DNA of 64,000 nt. It comes from an uncultured Pirellulaceae bacterium (lineage in GTDB: Bacteria > Planctomycetota > Planctomycetia > Pirellulales > Pirellulaceae). The notes below the pieces were generated by a model that was not told where the DNA came from, did no database searches, and was given only the letters and a program-made list of their open reading frames with translations. The stretch spans positions 27,740-91,739 of the forward strand of contig CALKCK010000042.1 in assembly GCA_938083195.1 (NCBI GenBank), read 5' to 3'. Positions 1 through 9,161 of the stretch are shown piece by piece (the first letter of the stretch is position 1; every line of letters begins with the position of its first letter). Both the position numbers and the translations under genes were made by a program.

Positions 1-467
1 CATCGACCCGGAGCAATCACGATCTCTGGGTCGGAAAACTGAACCCCATCGTCACTAAAACAAACAAACGTTCCAGTGCTTTTGCCAGGAATTTGAGCGC
101 CCCCGAGAACCATCAATTTTCCATCGGGCATTTCCGTTAACGCGGCATCGCGGAGATCAAAATTAGCGTCTTCGATAAGACTGGCTGAGCCCCAGTTTTC
201 TCCGTCGACGGAGGCAAGCACTCGCAATTTTCCCAAATCGCCAGCGTGACCCTTTCCCTCCCGAAAGGCACAATAGAATTTACCTTTCCAGTGAATGAGA
301 TCTGTAAAAGCGTTGTGAGGAGCCTGGTCCCAAATCTTGGCCACCGAAACTAACTCCGCACTCACTCTGGTTTCCGATTCGTTAGTTTGTGCGATGCCTG
401 TAGCCACGAAGGCCTGTAGCAAAACAGTAATTGCCGCAACGCGATGAAAATAAACTGCTCCGACCAT
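1..467 (-). CDS. Sialidase-like (BNR/Asp-box) secreted protein, C-terminus cut by window edge
   Basis: The frame runs open from an ATG at 467 to the left window edge, giving about 155 visible residues. The N-terminus is a signal peptide ending near an A-Q site. The mature part has the start of a beta-propeller of the exo-alpha-sialidase type: an FRIP-like segment (YCAFREG) and Asp-box-like turns (SVDGENWG, SDDGVQFS). Proteins of this family cleave sialic acids or act on other glycans outside the cytoplasm, and many planctomycete members have no known substrate. Another sialidase-like gene lies at 51291-52460. The remainder of the gene, including later Asp boxes and the catalytic Tyr/Glu, lies outside the window, so activity cannot be judged. 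Confidence 0.7.
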   Translation of the reverse strand, partial: MVGAVYFHRVAAITVLLQAFVATGIAQTNESETRVSAELVSVAKIWDQAPHNAFTDLIHWKGKFYCAFREGKGHAGDLGKLRVLASVDGENWGSASLIEDANFDLRDAALTEMPDGKLMVLGGAQIPGKSTGTFVCFSDDGVQFSDPEIVIAPGR

Positions 468-550
468 TCTGTTCACCCATGCCGAGAATATGTGATTGAT
501 TGAATTTATTCTAAGGCAATAAAAACAACATTACGAACTGAAAAACAGAT

Positions 551-2383
551 CTATTCCTTCGCCGACTTGGAACTAGACGCCTGTTCCACCCCAGATTCAA
601 TCGCAGCGATTTTCGCCAACGCAATCGAATTCGCTTTGGCTTGAGATACCTGATCGGTATTGAGATCAGCGTATTCAATTCCCCAGAGGGCCTCGGCAAA
701 GCCATCGCTGCCAAGGCGAACGCCTTCCTTCGATAACTTCAATGCCAAAAATGGCTTCTCTTTAAGCAAATATAACTCACCTTCGAACCCCGCCCCTGTC
801 GACGTGCCCCGCATAAGAATCGGACCGATGAAACCTCCATCCTCCCTTTCGATTAACTCCCTCTCCGAAATCTCAAAATCGAGATTCCCCAAACGCATGG
901 TTCCATCCACTGTGGTTAATTCTTTATCCGTATCTGCCTGCTTCTCAGTCCGCCATGTTCCATCGATTTCCCCGGGAACTAAACAATCCGGAATCGCCAA
1001 CCAGTCAGTAGCTTTGAAATCTCGCCAGGTCGTTACGACAGCGTCTTTTTTAACGACGTGGCCTAGTTGCCCTTCACACATCTCCAATTGAACCAGAGGC
1101 TCCCACTTGTCAATGAAACACATGTCAATCTGGAAGTCCACTTTTCGTTTTAGATCGGCATGCAAATCGGCTCCGAGTGTTCCTATAATTCTCCGTTTTA
1201 AAACACCCGATGGCTGATCTTGAAAAGAATCACTTATCCCAGTCTCTATCTGAATATTATCTGCACCGAAACGAATTTCACCGAGGTTGACAATTGAATC
1301 TTCATTGAACTCAAGGTCTCGAAACGACATCTCGTTAACATTGAACTCTAATTTCGTGGCTGTATTGATAAACCTTAAGTTTGGAAAGCTAATTTCTTTT
1401 ATTATTACTTTTTCTAAATCTAAAGGAGTACCCCCTACCTCTTCTACAACAACTTCATCTCCCTTCATTTCGAATGACGGATCAATGTAATAGACACCCG
1501 ACTCAGCACTTAAACGATCGATCACTAATTGCTTGTTTTCAAGCATGTCAACGATTCCATTGAATTCAAACTGCAAGTTTTTGACATCAGACCACTCACC
1601 CTGGTTGTTCTTGACCCGCAATCGATCAATTGAAAACCCTTCTGATGGATTACCGCAGAAATTCTCCATTTCGAAGCTCTCAGAATGAGTGGTCAAACCG
1701 TCGATTGAGTATTCACCAACGTTCTGAACAGATCCGTCGAGGTAATGAAAGTCTGACATCACCGCATCTTTTAGTTTTGAAGCCTTACCCGTTTCAATAT
1801 CGATAAATGTCAAATCAGAAAATTCAATCAAATCAATCCGGACTTCTTTAAAGAAATCGACAGATTCGCCAGAGTTCGTTTTTTGTACTCCGGCGGGCGG
1901 GGCACCGTTTAATTCTTGTTCGATCGATTGCATATCCAATTCTGATTCAGGATCAGAACGAAAATAAAAGGTACCGCTCTCCACTGAAAATTCCTCGACA
2001 ATCAACCGTCTGTCATCTCGAAACAAATCACCGATTCCGTTAAATCGAAACTCAACATTTTCAATCTTCGAAACTTGCTCAACAGAATCATTCTGAAAAG
2101 TAATTTCTTCGACATGGAAACCACTGGAAATCGATCCTGAAAGGCCCCGAATCTCCACCCCTTCATTGCCTTCAATCATGGCCTCAACAAGTTTCAGCGG
2201 TGCAGAAGAATAGAAGACGGTGTAATAGCCAAAGCCAATGACAACGATCAATCCCAGAACAACCACGCTGAAACAGCTCAGGCATCCAAAAACACATCCC
2301 TTCGAGCCTTGTTTCTTTTCACTGAAATAAGCCTCAGGAATCAACTCGGTTGCTGCCTTATCATCGTGCATATCTGACATCAC
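551..2383 (-). CDS. Membrane-anchored hypothetical protein with internal duplication, AsmA-like
   Basis: A 610-residue protein of unknown function. A cytoplasmic N-terminus of about 37 residues with three cysteines (30, 34, 37) is followed by one membrane segment (about 38-57); the rest should be outside the inner membrane. Residues about 88-140 and 249-300 are an obvious duplication with a period near 160: each contains an FNG-I-D-(L/M) element (111-120 and 271-280), a 'RLIVEEFSVESG' or 'QLVIDRLSAESG' strand and a tyrosine-rich end. A single N-terminal anchor followed by repeated beta-strand units resembles the N-terminal part of AsmA/TamB-type proteins, which help lipid or outer-membrane biogenesis. 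This is a resemblance only. The gene stands alone between two leftward genes. Confidence 0.7.
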   Translation of the reverse strand: MMSDMHDDKAATELIPEAYFSEKKQGSKGCVFGCLSCFSVVVLGLIVVIGFGYYTVFYSSAPLKLVEAMIEGNEGVEIRGLSGSISSGFHVEEITFQNDSVEQVSKIENVEFRFNGIGDLFRDDRRLIVEEFSVESGTFYFRSDPESELDMQSIEQELNGAPPAGVQKTNSGESVDFFKEVRIDLIEFSDLTFIDIETGKASKLKDAVMSDFHYLDGSVQNVGEYSIDGLTTHSESFEMENFCGNPSEGFSIDRLRVKNNQGEWSDVKNLQFEFNGIVDMLENKQLVIDRLSAESGVYYIDPSFEMKGDEVVVEEVGGTPLDLEKVIIKEISFPNLRFINTATKLEFNVNEMSFRDLEFNEDSIVNLGEIRFGADNIQIETGISDSFQDQPSGVLKRRIIGTLGADLHADLKRKVDFQIDMCFIDKWEPLVQLEMCEGQLGHVVKKDAVVTTWRDFKATDWLAIPDCLVPGEIDGTWRTEKQADTDKELTTVDGTMRLGNLDFEISERELIEREDGGFIGPILMRGTSTGAGFEGELYLLKEKPFLALKLSKEGVRLGSDGFAEALWGIEYADLNTDQVSQAKANSIALAKIAAIESGVEQASSSKSAKE

Positions 2384-2462
2384 TTACTCGCATGTTAAAA
2401 AAACGCAAACTCGGCAATTAAAGTTGCCCTAGACGACAAATCGGAATCCCCAACCCATCCCC

Positions 2463-2477
2463 AACCCGTGACGGGTT
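2463..2477. repeat. Perfect inverted repeat in intergenic region
   Basis: A 7+1+7 perfect palindrome (AACCCGT, G, ACGGGTT), preceded by a duplicated CCCCAACCCAT-like unit at about 2447-2467. It sits between the stop of the SASA esterase gene (2619) and the start of the AsmA-like gene (2383), both leftward. It could be an operator for the downstream gene or part of a terminator; there is no T run beside it. Confidence 0.35.
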
Positions 2478-2618
2478 AACACAATCTCGATTCTAGAATT
2501 GCAGTGAATTGCCTTTGAGTCGACCAGCCTACGAACCGAGGCCGACGTGAACGATAGCGAAGTCCCGTAGCTTACAAGAAATCATCACTCCACCGCCCTA
2601 GCCAATCTCTCCATTCGT

Positions 2619-3950
2619 TTACGGCGATCTTTTCTCAGTACCAATTCCCGACTTTGGGCTGAACTTCTGAATCTCCACCATTGCCCATCCGAGCGCTTGC
2701 CCAACCTCCATATAGGTCTCTGCATTATGATTGTAATGGTAACCCTGACCACTGGGAGATATCTCTTTGTCTCTCCAAAAAGGCCGGGCATCGATAGCGT
2801 TTACATTCCCATGAAATTCTGGGTACCTACCGGCATCTCCATCGACGGCCAGTTGTGCGTTGCATATCTCAAGCGCATGTCCCGTCAATTCTCCTCCAAA
2901 GGCAATGGTGGCCAGCACAAATTTCGCATTCGGAGCATCGAAATCAGCCCTCAGTGATTTAATCAATTGAACCAAATTCTGCTCATAGCGACTTGCATGT
3001 GCTGGATTTTGATCTTTATGCCCCTGCCAAAAAACAAAGCCAGCAATTTGATAACCTCGCAATTGAACTTCCATGCCGGACAACTTTTGCTTCATCCCTT
3101 TCAGTTCTTCTTGAAATTTCCGAAAACCCTCCTGCGTGAATCTCGCCCGCCGGGCAAAATCTTCTTTAGCTACAATCTCATTTTTTAATGCCTTCATCGC
3201 GGCTTGGGCCTTGTTGTCCTCTGCAGGATCTTTCGCGAGATTTAATCGGGGGTAATATTTATCAAGATTTTTTAAAACATGTTTTGCATGATGGATGTCA
3301 GCATCGTACTGGCGACCGGCATACCAGTTCACCTCTTTTTTAGGTTCGTTTTCGACCCACGAAGAGGGACTCTCTTGGTAGCCAGCATGGATCTTGCCAT
3401 CAAATTGATAGCGTTCACTTCCGGGCGGAAGTAAATCCCACCCCAGACTTCGGTTGCCAATACAGGCTTTCAACACCAGCACAGGTTCGTCATGAAACTG
3501 GCCCATCACGTGACCAAAGCCAAGTTCCGGGCCAAAGTTTCCCTTCACTTTTAACCACTGGTTTTTCATATCAGAGAAGACATCAAATTCGGTTAGGCCA
3601 GCTCCCCGTTTATCCATGACATGGGTGTAACGTACATCTTTCCGTTCGGTCCATTGACCGCTCTGATCCACTAAGTAGGAGTACTTCCCTTTTTTCTTGA
3701 TTATGTATTCCAGTGTTCCGGGCTTATCGACGGGGCTGACCCGTCCAAAACCAAGCATATTAGATTGGCCTAGTAAAACATAAACCTGAACGGGCTTACT
3801 TTCGTCAGCAGGTTTCCCATCGGGCACTGTAATCAGTGGCGTATTTTTCGATTGCTCTTGAGAAAGCGAGATTGCGCAGAAATTGCCAAGCATGCACTCC
3901 GCAAAAATTAACACCAACAAAAACGGGAATCGGATCATTACACAGGACAT
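2619..3950 (-). CDS. SASA-domain carbohydrate esterase (sialate O-acetylesterase/CE6-like), secreted
   Basis: 443 residues with an N-terminal hydrophobic signal segment (about 5-30). The SASA signature VLLGQSNMLGFG sits at residues 58-69, with the probable nucleophile Ser63 in GQSNM. A second block includes FVFWQGHKDQN (oxyanion/substrate region), and near the C-terminus YHYNHNAETYMEVGQALG provides the likely catalytic His. This family removes acetyl groups from sialic acid or from xylan and other plant or algal sugars. A charged helical insert of about 100 residues (roughly 215-310) is larger than in compact CE6 enzymes. Either the ATG at 3950 or the one at 3938 could start the protein; the second puts the signal peptide right at the terminus. 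No clear Shine-Dalgarno separates them. Confidence 0.8.
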   Translation of the reverse strand: MSCVMIRFPFLLVLIFAECMLGNFCAISLSQEQSKNTPLITVPDGKPADESKPVQVYVLLGQSNMLGFGRVSPVDKPGTLEYIIKKKGKYSYLVDQSGQWTERKDVRYTHVMDKRGAGLTEFDVFSDMKNQWLKVKGNFGPELGFGHVMGQFHDEPVLVLKACIGNRSLGWDLLPPGSERYQFDGKIHAGYQESPSSWVENEPKKEVNWYAGRQYDADIHHAKHVLKNLDKYYPRLNLAKDPAEDNKAQAAMKALKNEIVAKEDFARRARFTQEGFRKFQEELKGMKQKLSGMEVQLRGYQIAGFVFWQGHKDQNPAHASRYEQNLVQLIKSLRADFDAPNAKFVLATIAFGGELTGHALEICNAQLAVDGDAGRYPEFHGNVNAIDARPFWRDKEISPSGQGYHYNHNAETYMEVGQALGWAMVEIQKFSPKSGIGTEKRSP

Positions 3951-4702
3951 AAACTAAACTTTCATTTCATTCAAATTAAATGGTGGCTCGCAATAAAATC
4001 AAGCCACAAGGCTACCATCTATCGCATATCCCTAGACTAATTTAGGGCGGTAGCTCTTTTCATTTTTACCAGCAGGTAATTTATAAGCGGTTTTGTTTAA
4101 ACGAATTCTTCTGCTCCTGACTTCGTCAGAACTCAAAATAGTTGCATCAACGATGGCCGGTATGTTCAGGTGTTAAATCGTTTCTTTGAGCCCCGATGGA
4201 AGTTCATCTCCCTCTTGGCCATGGACGGCACCAACAGCTGTTACCACAGACACAATCGCCAACCAGCGTCTCAAACTACTCCAACAACTTTCAACGTTTA
4301 TTTCGACTCCACAGACATTTATAAAATATCGAGCTATTTTCAGTGCCCTGTCGACCATCCAACAGGACGTTGCCTAGCCAGTTCAGATTAGTCCTTTTAA
4401 TGGGCTAAGTCATCTAATTTTTAAGTCGGTCGCCCTTCAATTTATATAACCGTTTCGTCTCACTCGATGCTGAAACCTCTTTTTTACCGAGAAAAACGAT
4501 CTCTAGTTATTCCATCGCATGCTAAACTAGGACGTGGGCGGCGAAAAACTAGGCAACACTCTGGATGGGTGGTAATTTCGATTTGTCTATTTTAAACGGA
4601 ACCGTAAAATGAAATCATCGTAAGGAATTCACCTGCTCTAACCCTGTTGATACGCTAACCGAGTCACACCGTAAAAAGGCGAGTCTCCAACTCAGGTATT
4701 TC
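3951..4702. other. Intergenic region, about 750 bp
   Basis: Divergent spacer between the SASA esterase and the WD40 gene, so promoters for both must lie here. It is AT-rich. Apart from the doubtful small ORF at 4173-4358 no gene, tRNA or repeat was recognised. Confidence 0.4.
4173..4358 (-). CDS. Doubtful 61-residue ORF containing a signal-peptide-like segment
   Basis: Residues about 29-47 (RRWLAIVSVVTAVGAVHGQ) look like a complete signal peptide with an A-x-A/G-type cleavage site, but they are preceded by an unusual 28-residue extension and followed by only 13 residues before a TAA. It could be a tiny secreted peptide or the surviving 5' end of a decayed secreted-protein gene. No family is recognisable. 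Confidence 0.2.
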   Translation of the reverse strand: MVDRALKIARYFINVCGVEINVESCWSSLRRWLAIVSVVTAVGAVHGQEGDELPSGLKETI

Positions 4703-6439
4703 ATGCCCACCATTAATGCAAACTCAGACCACTTTCTCTCGCTCTGTCGCAAGTCAACGACGGTCGACAGAAATGATTGCGGGACGAAGAGACACCGCTC
4801 ACCATCGAAGACTCTGGCATATGCATTACTGTTAGTTCTCTTTCTTGCTGGCCCAACTTGGGGGCAAACCGCTACCGAGTCACTACCGGCCAACGAACAA
4901 CTACCAGACAATGCAATCTGGCAATTTGGTGAGAACGAATCTTCCCACAATGGTTTTTATAAACTGGTCTATTCGACAGACGGCAAATATTTAGCAGCCC
5001 GAAACAGCGACAACATTGTTACCGTCTACGACACTAAAACGCGGCAACCAATACAGACATTCGCAGGACACGACCAGCCGATCCAATGCGTTGATTTTTC
5101 CAAAGATGGAAAATACATTCTAACCGGCGCCAATGGCCAGCGTGACGATCGAAAAACTGAACATACAAAAATTTGGAATGTTCAAACTGGTGAATTAAAA
5201 CTCGATCTTAACATCCAAGCTTATGCCGCCTTCTTCTCACCAGAAGGTGACAACGTCCTGATCATGGATGAAAAAGCTGTCAACACGATCCGGATCGCTG
5301 ACGGGAAACCATTGGTAAAAAAAGTTTGGAAACAGGCAAATGAACGACCGCTGACAATGTCGCGGGATGGAAATCGTGTTGCCGTCTATCGAAGTCCGAT
5401 CGCTGGTAGAGTCTATAATCTCTCGATCTACAATCTAAGCTCTAAATCGACAACTGTCTTGCAAGGCAATATAACTCTGCCCAAATATGCAACGTTCTCA
5501 AACGACAATCTGCACCTGGCGGCAATTTTCAATCGAGACGAAAATGCCTATCTTTGGGACTTGAGGACAAAAACGCAATTTGTTTTGTCGGGACACTCGG
5601 AGAGAACTACCGCGATCGCATTCTCCAGCGACAGCCGCTTTCTTGCTTCAACCGGACTAGACGATTCAGCAATTATTTGGGATTTGTTCACGCGCCAAAA
5701 AATCACAGCACTGAATGCTCACCAAGACAATGTCAATTCAGTCACCTTTGCGCCGCTCGATGCAAAACTTGTCACAGGCTCCTCAGGCCAAAAAGATAAT
5801 CGCGGAATTGTTTGGAACCTGAGTTCACTCCTGTTCTCGTCGAAAGAACTCCAACCGCCTCAACCGGCTGACGCCAATGCGTTTACGCACCTGTGGATAC
5901 GCATGAGCGCTCGGCCGCCACAACATGCTCTAATTACCACTCGGAAACTCGCCCTCGGAGGTGCCGATCTACTCGGTTTTCTGGAAGAAAAAATCGGCGT
6001 CTCCACTGCAAGCATCGATGAAAAAGAAATCACCAAATTGATTGGCATGCTCAATAGCGAACTGTACTCGGAACGAGAACAAGCGAGTATCGCTTTGAAA
6101 GAACATGGCCCCCACGCTATTTCATTAGCCAATCAAGCACTCAACAAAGCAACGACCGCCGAAATGCGCTATCGAATAATGAGGTTACTACGCCAGCCAG
6201 TTGTGCGACCGCCAATCGACCCGCAAGAACTATGCCGACTTCATCGCAGCATCATGGCGCTCGAAATGATGGCCAACGGCGATGCGATAACTACCTCGAA
6301 GCAGGCGGCAAGTGATATCGTGAAACGTGCGATCTTTGCCCTGCAAACTCTCGCGTTGGGCCATGAAAATATCGACGTCGCCAATGACGCACAGGCGGCC
6401 CTCGATCGCATCGCAGCAAGACGGCAACGAGCGCCTTAG
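4703..6439 (+). CDS. Secreted WD40-repeat protein with helical C-terminal domain
   Basis: 578 residues. After a polar N-terminal stretch of about 35 residues comes a hydrophobic export segment (about 36-52, ending in WGQ). Residues about 75-375 hold WD40 repeats, seen as recurrent GH-x-n-FS-DGKYILTGAxD-x-x-IWxxx units, for example SGHSERTTAIAFSSDSRFL and IIWDLFTRQ. The C-terminal 170 residues are helical and HEAT-like, with a LNSELYSEREQAS pattern found in many planctomycete WD40 proteins. WD40 propellers bind other proteins; no enzymatic motif is present. The ligand is unknown. The stop codon is embedded in a tandem repeat. Confidence 0.75.
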   Translation: MPTINANSDHFLSLCRKSTTVDRNDCGTKRHRSPSKTLAYALLLVLFLAGPTWGQTATESLPANEQLPDNAIWQFGENESSHNGFYKLVYSTDGKYLAARNSDNIVTVYDTKTRQPIQTFAGHDQPIQCVDFSKDGKYILTGANGQRDDRKTEHTKIWNVQTGELKLDLNIQAYAAFFSPEGDNVLIMDEKAVNTIRIADGKPLVKKVWKQANERPLTMSRDGNRVAVYRSPIAGRVYNLSIYNLSSKSTTVLQGNITLPKYATFSNDNLHLAAIFNRDENAYLWDLRTKTQFVLSGHSERTTAIAFSSDSRFLASTGLDDSAIIWDLFTRQKITALNAHQDNVNSVTFAPLDAKLVTGSSGQKDNRGIVWNLSSLLFSSKELQPPQPADANAFTHLWIRMSARPPQHALITTRKLALGGADLLGFLEEKIGVSTASIDEKEITKLIGMLNSELYSEREQASIALKEHGPHAISLANQALNKATTAEMRYRIMRLLRQPVVRPPIDPQELCRLHRSIMALEMMANGDAITTSKQAASDIVKRAIFALQTLALGHENIDVANDAQAALDRIAARRQRAP

Positions 6440-6482
6440 ATGCTTGCGCGAACGCCTCAGATGCTTGCGAGCGCCTTGAAGC
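6432..6482. repeat. Tandem repeat spanning the stop codon of the WD40 gene
   Basis: The unit CGCCTYAGATGCTTGCG begins at 6432 and again at 6453 (period 21), with a partial third unit CGCCTTGAAG at 6472. The first copy contains the TAG stop of the upstream gene; in the second copy the equivalent codon is CAG. Confidence 0.65.
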
Positions 6483-6512
6483 AGTCTGAGCCCGACGATA
6501 CTACTCACTCGA

Positions 6513-7664
6513 TTAAATCTTCAAGAAAATTCTCTTTCGGTACATCAAATACAACAACGACCATTTCAATGCGAAAACACCTAAAACTAGAATCAACCCA
6601 CTGAAGTGCGGAACGAGTGATTGAGGTCCGGCTAGGATCTGATTCGCAGCATAATGAAAATTGATGAACTGCGGAGCCATATAAATAAAGATTGAGTTGG
6701 TACCAATGACGATAAAAAATGTCGTACCCCATCGCCATTTCCAAACATCAATCAATAAATAAAACACCGCCAACAACTCCAAACTCCAACCCGCACAGTA
6801 AAGCACAAACGAGCTAGACCAAAGATTTTTGTTAATTGGAAATTGCAGAACCGACTCCTGATCCCAAGCCCAGCCAAGTCCCAAACAGATCAGCCCACCA
6901 AGGAACATTCGCAAGGTTTTTTCGATCCCATTTCGATCGGATCGCATTAGCATCTGTCCTGTGATTGCACCCAAAAGTGCCGTAGCAATCGCGGGAACCA
7001 CACCGCCTAATCCCTCCGGATCTCGAACACCTTGATAAAGAGAACCTGGGATCATCAGTCGATCGAGATAATCTGTCAAAGTGTGCCCCGGAGCAAAGTC
7101 ACCCGCACCAAATTCTGGAATCGGAATAAAGCGAAGGGCGGCCCAATAACCCACCAGCAATCCAACAATCCACAACAAACGCCCTCTTAGATCAGTCCGC
7201 ATGACGATAAGTGCCGCGAACAAGTAGGCCAATCCAATCCGCCCGAGAACGCTTGGATAGCGGTGGTTTTGCCAACCAGTCGCCGTTGTCCAATCCGCTG
7301 GAAGACCGTTGTGAACAATTCCTAATACAACCAACAATACTCCGCGCAATAAAATGTGACCATAAATCTTGCGGTCACTATCACCCCGACGGCGGCGGTG
7401 CTGAATCGACAGGGGCGTAGCAACGCCGGCGATAAATAAGAACAAAGGGAAAATTAAATCCCAAGGCTCAAACCCATGCCATTCAGGGTGCTTCATTCTA
7501 GCCAACGCCCAATCAATCCAGGGCATTGAAGTAAGCAACGAAATTGCAACCACGATCTGTTTCCCACCGATGATCCAGAACATGTCAAAACCGCGAAGCA
7601 CATCGAGACTCACCAGGCGTTCAGGACGCCTGGCAAGAAGTTGACTTTCGGTTTCGGTCGACAT
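6513..7664 (-). CDS. DUF5009-type membrane acyltransferase (HGSNAT-like)
   Basis: About 383 residues with roughly ten hydrophobic segments. The N-terminal block RLVSLDVLRGFDMFWIIGG followed by DLIFPLFLFIAGVATPLS is the hallmark of the DUF5009/heparan-alpha-glucosaminide N-acetyltransferase group, integral membrane enzymes thought to move acetyl groups from cytoplasmic acetyl-CoA to sugars across the membrane. In bacteria the acceptor is generally unknown. The start is well defined: AGGAGG at 7670-7675 precedes tandem ATG codons at 7667 and 7664, with better spacing for 7664. It is leftward and downstream of the DUF1552/DUF1592 pair, so may be read with them. Confidence 0.85.
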   Translation of the reverse strand: MSTETESQLLARRPERLVSLDVLRGFDMFWIIGGKQIVVAISLLTSMPWIDWALARMKHPEWHGFEPWDLIFPLFLFIAGVATPLSIQHRRRRGDSDRKIYGHILLRGVLLVVLGIVHNGLPADWTTATGWQNHRYPSVLGRIGLAYLFAALIVMRTDLRGRLLWIVGLLVGYWAALRFIPIPEFGAGDFAPGHTLTDYLDRLMIPGSLYQGVRDPEGLGGVVPAIATALLGAITGQMLMRSDRNGIEKTLRMFLGGLICLGLGWAWDQESVLQFPINKNLWSSSFVLYCAGWSLELLAVFYLLIDVWKWRWGTTFFIVIGTNSIFIYMAPQFINFHYAANQILAGPQSLVPHFSGLILVLGVFALKWSLLYLMYRKRIFLKI

Positions 7665-7687
7665 CATTTCCTCCTGAACGGGACTCT

Positions 7688-7753
7688 CGATCGCTTAACG
7701 TGAATCACGATCGCTTAACGTATATTTACGATCGCTTAACGTGAATCTACGAT
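7688..7753. repeat. 21-bp tandem repeat over the stop codon of the DUF1552 gene
   Basis: CGATCGCTTAACGT followed by 6-7 variable bases starts at 7688, 7708 and 7729, with a partial fourth copy (CGAT) at 7750. On the minus strand the gene's TAG (7747-7749) is followed 21 and 42 nt later, in the same frame, by TAA (7726-7728) and TGA (7705-7707), one stop per repeat unit. Confidence 0.8.
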
Positions 7754-9090
7754 ATCAATTGACTGACGGTGCCACTACTGTCTGCAAAACTCTTCAACCC
7801 AACCCCGAGCAAGTTTGCTTGCGTGAGCCAAAGATTTGCCAAGGGCGTCCCTTCCGGCATGTTAATGTGCTGACCTGTTTTTATGTGATTACCGCCACCC
7901 GCCATAATAATTGGCAAATCATTATATTGATGCGTCGACCCATCTCCCAACCCGGACCCATACGTAAAGATCGTATTATCTAAAAGAGTCGTTCCGTCTG
8001 CTTCCTCTATCTGATCCATCTTATTAAGCAGGTACGCATACTGTTCCATATGAAAATGATCCACCTTCAAAAGGTCATCGATCATTTTGGTTTGATTATG
8101 TGACATCTGATGATGACTGCGTGGCTTATCAAACAGGCCATCGAATTGATAAGGCGTATCCCATCGTTCAGGACCTACCATAAATGTTGCAACATTCGTC
8201 AAACCAGATTGCAAGGCCACAACCATCAGGTCACCCATTAACCGAATGTAATCACCACGTGGCAGATAAGCTTCCGAAGGTTCTTCGAATTTGACTTTAG
8301 CAAGTTCAATTTTCATTGCCTCAAGCCGATTCATTTGCCTTTCGATCGAACGTATGGAATCAAAATACTCGGCAAATTTTTGCCGATCGTGATATCCCAA
8401 TTCGCGTTTCATCGAATTGGCATCTTCAAGCACCAAGTCGGTAATGTCTCGATAGCGAGCGATTTCCTGTGTCGAAAAAAGACGTTTGTACATTTTTCGC
8501 GGATCACGAATCGACGGCGCTAAATGACCCGTTCCGTACCATGAAATGTTATCAAAATAAATAGACTCCTTATTATCTCGATGGCTGTTACAACTAAACT
8601 CAAGGGTCGCAAACGGAGTTTTAGAACCGATGTGATCAGCCACCAAATGGTCTAACGTTCGATCCAGCGGCCACGCCGTCCCCTGGATCGTGTAAGGCCG
8701 AGCACTGCTTAGGTAACAAGAAGCACACTGAGCATGAACATCTGTCCCTTGCTGGAACGTTCGATCCATCCCAGTAATCAAGTTTAATTTACCTTTGATG
8801 CCGTTGAGTGGTTGCATCGTTGGAGTCAGTTGATCAAGTTGGGAAACGCTTAAGTCAGGATTTTGGTTTCCAAGCGATTTCATGACGTTCCCGAGATTTC
8901 CCTTGGGAATCACATGTGCCGCTTCGCCGGGAAAAAAACCGCGGCGAACAACGCCAATCGGAACATAAAAATGGGCCATCCGAAATGGCGACGAGGGACC
9001 CGCAGTCTGAGCAACCGCCAGACTTTCCAGCCAAGGCAAAGAAAGGAATGCACCACTGATTCCTCGCAAAAAATTTCTTCGATTTGTCAT
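7747..9090 (-). CDS. DUF1552 domain secreted protein (Tat-type signal)
   Basis: About 447 residues, the usual size for DUF1552. It begins with a twin-arginine-like signal (NRRNFLRGISG followed by a hydrophobic stretch), so it is probably exported folded by the Tat system. The body has family landmarks: AHFYVPIGVVRRGFFP, LITGMDRTFQQG, and near the end TIFTYGSGLGDGSTHQYNDLP with IIMAGGGNHIKTG. DUF1552 belongs to the alkaline-phosphatase-like fold class and its reaction is unknown. The upstream gene encodes a DUF1592-type haem protein, the standard planctomycete pairing. The ATG at 9090 is preferred over 9096 because AGGA lies 8 nt ahead of it. Confidence 0.88.
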   Translation of the reverse strand: MTNRRNFLRGISGAFLSLPWLESLAVAQTAGPSSPFRMAHFYVPIGVVRRGFFPGEAAHVIPKGNLGNVMKSLGNQNPDLSVSQLDQLTPTMQPLNGIKGKLNLITGMDRTFQQGTDVHAQCASCYLSSARPYTIQGTAWPLDRTLDHLVADHIGSKTPFATLEFSCNSHRDNKESIYFDNISWYGTGHLAPSIRDPRKMYKRLFSTQEIARYRDITDLVLEDANSMKRELGYHDRQKFAEYFDSIRSIERQMNRLEAMKIELAKVKFEEPSEAYLPRGDYIRLMGDLMVVALQSGLTNVATFMVGPERWDTPYQFDGLFDKPRSHHQMSHNQTKMIDDLLKVDHFHMEQYAYLLNKMDQIEEADGTTLLDNTIFTYGSGLGDGSTHQYNDLPIIMAGGGNHIKTGQHINMPEGTPLANLWLTQANLLGVGLKSFADSSGTVSQLIS

Positions 9091-9161
9091 CTTCATAATC
9101 CTATATCGCACTGCCAGCGATGAAGCGTGATTTTAACTTTAGTCTGCTTACTTGGAACTGC

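Noticed and set aside
7688..7753. CRISPR-like array
   Set aside because: Units are 20-21 bp with 6-7 bp of variation, no spacers of proper length, and no cas genes.
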